Positions 5,582-8,031 of a stretch of DNA of 8,031 nt are shown here, one piece after another. Source of the stretch: Akkermansiaceae bacterium (lineage in GTDB: Bacteria; Verrucomicrobiota; Verrucomicrobiia; Verrucomicrobiales; Akkermansiaceae); NCBI GenBank assembly GCA_020627645.1, contig JAHDGN010000133.1:1-8031 (forward strand), given 5' to 3'. Numbering within the stretch: the first letter of the stretch is position 1; the number at the start of each line of letters is the position of its first letter. A model generated the notes under the pieces. It ran no database searches. It saw only the letters and a program-made list of their open reading frames with translations, and was not told where the DNA came from. Position numbers and translations under genes: made by a program.

Positions 5582-6405
5582 AGAAAGGAAGCTGTCATAT
5601 CAAGTCTAGCCAAGGGGGGTTTACTCTTCTGGAGATGGTGGTGGCATTGGCTATCGGAGCCGCGGTGTTGGTGTCAGTTTTCATGTTGGCAGATGCGGCG
5701 GTGAAAACTACTTCGGTCCCGTTAAAATATCAGGAGGAAAATTTGTCGAGGGAAGCTTTCTTCGATTATCTCAAGGAGCATTTCGAGACGATGCCTGGGG
5801 ATGCGATGATGCAGTTGAATCAGCTGAGTGAATCCTCACCGTTTCAGCCTGAGCTTATTTTTCAGAATGTCCCAGTTTCGTTGAATTGGGGTGGGCGACC
5901 GATTTCGGCCAAGGCGGTTCGTTTGTTTGCTCGGGTGAGGGAGGATAAGCGTTTGGATGTGGTGATGGAGTATTATGAAAGGAATCTTTTGGATGATCCA
6001 AATGATCCTGAGGGGGCGGCGGATTTCGACCAGGATCCCCTTGTGTCTTTGGTTTTACTGGAGGGATTGGGTGAGTTTGACTGGGAGGTGTTTGATGGGA
6101 GGGGGTTTGACGGGGTGGAGAATCGTACGAGGACCCCATACAATTGGGACTGGGCGAATTTGCGTCGCATGCCAACATTTTTAAAATTGGCGGTGCGGTT
6201 TCCTGAAAGCGATATTGTCGTCAGGCGAACGTTTTGGATTCCGAAGAAGGAAAATCCTCGGAATCGGATTAGGCAAACGATGACCCGAGCGGGGAATAAT
6301 CGTTTTGGGGAAGAAAGCACGGGGTCGGGAAGTGGGTCTGGCACCTCTGGTGGGCCAGGTGGGGCTGTGCCTGGGGTTGGGAGTAATAATGTAGAAGGAA
6401 GGTAG
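5578..6405 (+). CDS. gspJ: Type II secretion minor pseudopilin, GspJ type, with Gly/Ser tail
   Basis: GspJ is a tip minor pseudopilin that contacts GspI and GspK. The 275-residue product starts at GTG (4-base overlap with gspI). It shows the site QGG^FTLLEMVVALAIG (Gly14/Phe15, Glu19 at mature position 5) and a hydrophobic helix (about 15-40). The body includes an acidic segment DDPNDPEGAADFDQDP and a Trp-rich stretch near YNWDWANLRRMP. The end is RRTFWIPKKE, followed by a low-complexity Ser/Gly tail (about 245-275: STGSGSGSGTSGGPGG then AVPGVGSNN). At 275 residues it is longer than the roughly 200 typical of GspJ, and the tail accounts for part of the excess. Its stop overlaps the gspK GTG by one base. 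Confidence 0.85.
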   Translation: MKKGSCHIKSSQGGFTLLEMVVALAIGAAVLVSVFMLADAAVKTTSVPLKYQEENLSREAFFDYLKEHFETMPGDAMMQLNQLSESSPFQPELIFQNVPVSLNWGGRPISAKAVRLFARVREDKRLDVVMEYYERNLLDDPNDPEGAADFDQDPLVSLVLLEGLGEFDWEVFDGRGFDGVENRTRTPYNWDWANLRRMPTFLKLAVRFPESDIVVRRTFWIPKKENPRNRIRQTMTRAGNNRFGEESTGSGSGSGTSGGPGGAVPGVGSNNVEGR

Positions 6406-7337
6406 TGAAGTCTATTCAACGTCGTCAGAAACAACGCGGAGCCACCTTGGCTGCGGTGTTTTGGATTATGGCGGTGATGGGGTTGGCCTTGGTGAAGATG
6501 ATTCAGGTGGCGAAGTATCAATCGGCGGTGGCTGGAACGCAGTTGAATGTGGTGAAGGCGAGGCAATTTGCGGAGATGGGGTTGAATATGGCGGCAAATC
6601 CGTCGGTTCAGAAGTGGGATCAGGCTTTGCTTCGAAGGACCTTCGAGGGGGGAGGTTATGAGGCTTCGATTCATTCGGAGGGAGGGAGGTTCAACATCAA
6701 TTATATTCTCGGGCGAGAGGATCGGGATCTTTTGGTGAGGATGTTTGATTCTTGGGGAGTTGATCCGTCGATTTCTCCGGACATTGTCGACTCTCTGATT
6801 GATTGGGTGGATACGGATGATTTGGTGCAGTTGAATGGGGCGGAGAAAGATTTTTATGAGAGGCAGGGTTTTTTGGGGAGGCCTTTTAATCGGCCGTTTT
6901 ATGATTTGGATGAGGTGAGATTGGTAAGGGGGATGGAATTGGTGGAAGCGGCGAATCCGGGATGGCAGGATTGGTTTTCGATTTGGAGTACGGGAGCGCT
7001 TGATGTGTCTGAAGCGAGTGCAGAGCTATTGGCGATGGCAGCGGATGTGGCAATAGAGGAAGGAATGGAGGTGGTGCAGTTTCGGAAGGGGGAAGATGGG
7101 ATTAAAGATACGGAGGATGATGTGCAGATGTCTGTGGAGCAGGCTTTGGAATTGATGGGAATCGGTGAGGATCCGACTGGGGGACAAATTTTGGGCCGAT
7201 TTGGAGCGCGGGATCCGATTACGAGGATTGAGAGTGTGGGAAGAGCAGGAACGGTAAGGCGGAAGTTGGTTTTGGTTTTAAGTGCACGAAGTGCGAATCC
7301 ACAGATATTAGAACGTAAAGAGGTTGTGATGCAATGA
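6405..7337 (+). CDS. gspK: Type II secretion tip minor pseudopilin GspK
   Basis: GspK is the large minor pseudopilin that caps the pseudopilus tip. The 310-residue product has the usual GspK size. Its N-terminus RG^ATLAAVFWIMAVMG (cleavage after Gly12) lacks Glu at mature position 5 (Ala instead), as known for GspK, whose first position in the filament does not need it. Strong GspK signatures follow: LIDWVDTDD (131-139), NGAEKDFY (144-151), RPFNRPFYDLDEVRLVRG (159-176, the family's NRPF..L.EL..V.G region) and ALDVSEASAELLAM (198-211, matching the usual N-V-N-T-A region). Start GTG 6405 overlaps the gspJ stop by one base and has AAGGAA four bases upstream. Its stop overlaps the next gene by four bases (ATGA). 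Confidence 0.95.
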   Translation: MKSIQRRQKQRGATLAAVFWIMAVMGLALVKMIQVAKYQSAVAGTQLNVVKARQFAEMGLNMAANPSVQKWDQALLRRTFEGGGYEASIHSEGGRFNINYILGREDRDLLVRMFDSWGVDPSISPDIVDSLIDWVDTDDLVQLNGAEKDFYERQGFLGRPFNRPFYDLDEVRLVRGMELVEAANPGWQDWFSIWSTGALDVSEASAELLAMAADVAIEEGMEVVQFRKGEDGIKDTEDDVQMSVEQALELMGIGEDPTGGQILGRFGARDPITRIESVGRAGTVRRKLVLVLSARSANPQILERKEVVMQ

Positions 7338-8031
7338 GTCGAAAGAGTACAAGTCTTCATTTATTAGTTCCTGGCGGAGAAGGCTGGGAAATTTGGAAAA
7401 GTCGTGGTGACGGAGGTTTTGAGATTTCTAAAAAGACCACGGAGCTTCAGGCCTTAGATGTGTCTGGTTTGCCGTCAGGAGCGCTCGGAATGGCGATTCC
7501 GGTCCGGCAGGTGACGGCTGTTCCTTTTCGGGCGCCAACCCATGATTTAGGAATGCTGGGGGATTTGGCGGAGATGCAGCTGGAGAAGAATGGATCGCGG
7601 CCGCCATTGGATGGCGGGGTTTTGTCAGATCATTTCGTCTATGGTTCTTCGGGTGACGATAGTTTGGTGACTGCGGTGGTGATGAATTCGCCTTCCGAGG
7701 GGCAGCTACCTCGTCGCAGCCCGAAGAGTTTTGACGTGTCTGCTCGTTGCTTTGCTTTACCGGAGGGCTGTGTGGTCTTGTGGAGGGAGTTGGGAAGGTG
7801 GATCTTCGCGGTGGGTAAACCGGGGCAAGTTTTGCATTTTCAGTGTTTGTCAGGAGATCGTCTGGATGATCGGGCTGGAAATGAGGTTTCATTGGCGTTG
7901 ACTCAGTTGCAGATTCAAGGGGTTCTTGATCATGGGATTGCTCAGGCCGTGGTGTGGAATGACGGGGAGGTTGGTGATGCGCGGCCGGAGGAGATCGAAG
8001 CTTTGAGTCGAGGATTGGGTTTGGAGGTTCA
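7334..8031 (+). CDS. gspL: GspL-like type II secretion protein (partial, runs off the window)
   Basis: The frame starts at ATG 7334, overlapping the gspK stop by four bases, and stays open for 232 codons to the window end without a stop. The visible part begins MSRKSTSLHLLVPGG then WEIWKSRGDGGFE and has no signal peptide or membrane segment, as expected for the cytoplasmic N-terminal half of GspL. In characterised systems that half is an actin-like-fold domain binding the GspE ATPase, followed by a membrane helix and a periplasmic domain. Visible traits include alternating short beta-like strands (GCVVLWRELGRWIFAVG, LHFQCLSGD) and two late helical regions. GspL is weakly conserved, and the call rests largely on its position right after gspK, where gspL normally lies. 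A lineage-specific PilM/GspL-like protein is the alternative. Confidence 0.6.
   Translation, partial: MSRKSTSLHLLVPGGEGWEIWKSRGDGGFEISKKTTELQALDVSGLPSGALGMAIPVRQVTAVPFRAPTHDLGMLGDLAEMQLEKNGSRPPLDGGVLSDHFVYGSSGDDSLVTAVVMNSPSEGQLPRRSPKSFDVSARCFALPEGCVVLWRELGRWIFAVGKPGQVLHFQCLSGDRLDDRAGNEVSLALTQLQIQGVLDHGIAQAVVWNDGEVGDARPEEIEALSRGLGLEV

Overview
The window is a compact bacterial stretch in which every supported gene lies on the + strand. It carries the pseudopilin half of a type II secretion system (T2SS), preceded by a MoxR ATPase gene and two housekeeping nucleic-acid genes. Gene order, the moderate base composition and the look of the YraN and pseudopilin C-termini suggest a member of the Verrucomicrobiota. 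That assignment is inference from family knowledge, not from a search. No tRNA, rRNA, CRISPR array or insertion sequence was seen.

Layout: (1) 2-355 is the open 3' end of a gene whose tail resembles RHS/YD-type or phospholipase-like C-terminal tips. (2) About 298-2028 is a roughly 576-residue protein of unknown function built of degenerate repeats. Its recognisable repeat pattern begins upstream of any good start codon, so it looks 5'-truncated or fused at about 255-277. (3) 2028-2966 is a MoxR AAA+ ATPase. (4) 2979-3590 is ribonuclease HII (rnhB). (5) About 3562-3999 is a YraN/UPF0102 protein. (6) 4000-4097 is the largest non-coding gap. (7) 4098-7337 holds five pseudopilin genes in the order gspG, gspH, gspI, gspJ, gspK. 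(8) 7334 to the window end is a GspL-like gene that runs off the edge and has no stop codon here.

From 298 onward the genes are tightly packed, with 1- or 4-base stop/start overlaps (unknown gene/moxR, gspI/J, gspJ/K, gspK/L) or gaps of a few to a few tens of bases. This suggests one or two long transcripts, with a possible break in the 98-base gap before gspG. The pseudopilins share the prepilin-peptidase site Gly^Phe plus Glu at mature position 5. GspK is the exception, as expected for the tip subunit. Together GspG (major) and GspH/I/J/K (minor, tip) would form the periplasmic pseudopilus, and GspL would couple it to the cytoplasmic ATPase. The GspD secretin, GspE ATPase, GspF and GspM are not in view.

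The most notable points are the apparent chimeric junction near 255-277, the repeat-built MoxR neighbour with no vWA/DUF58 partner following moxR, and an abrupt change in strand composition. The flanking genes are very G-rich and C-poor, whereas gspG-gspH-gspI are not.
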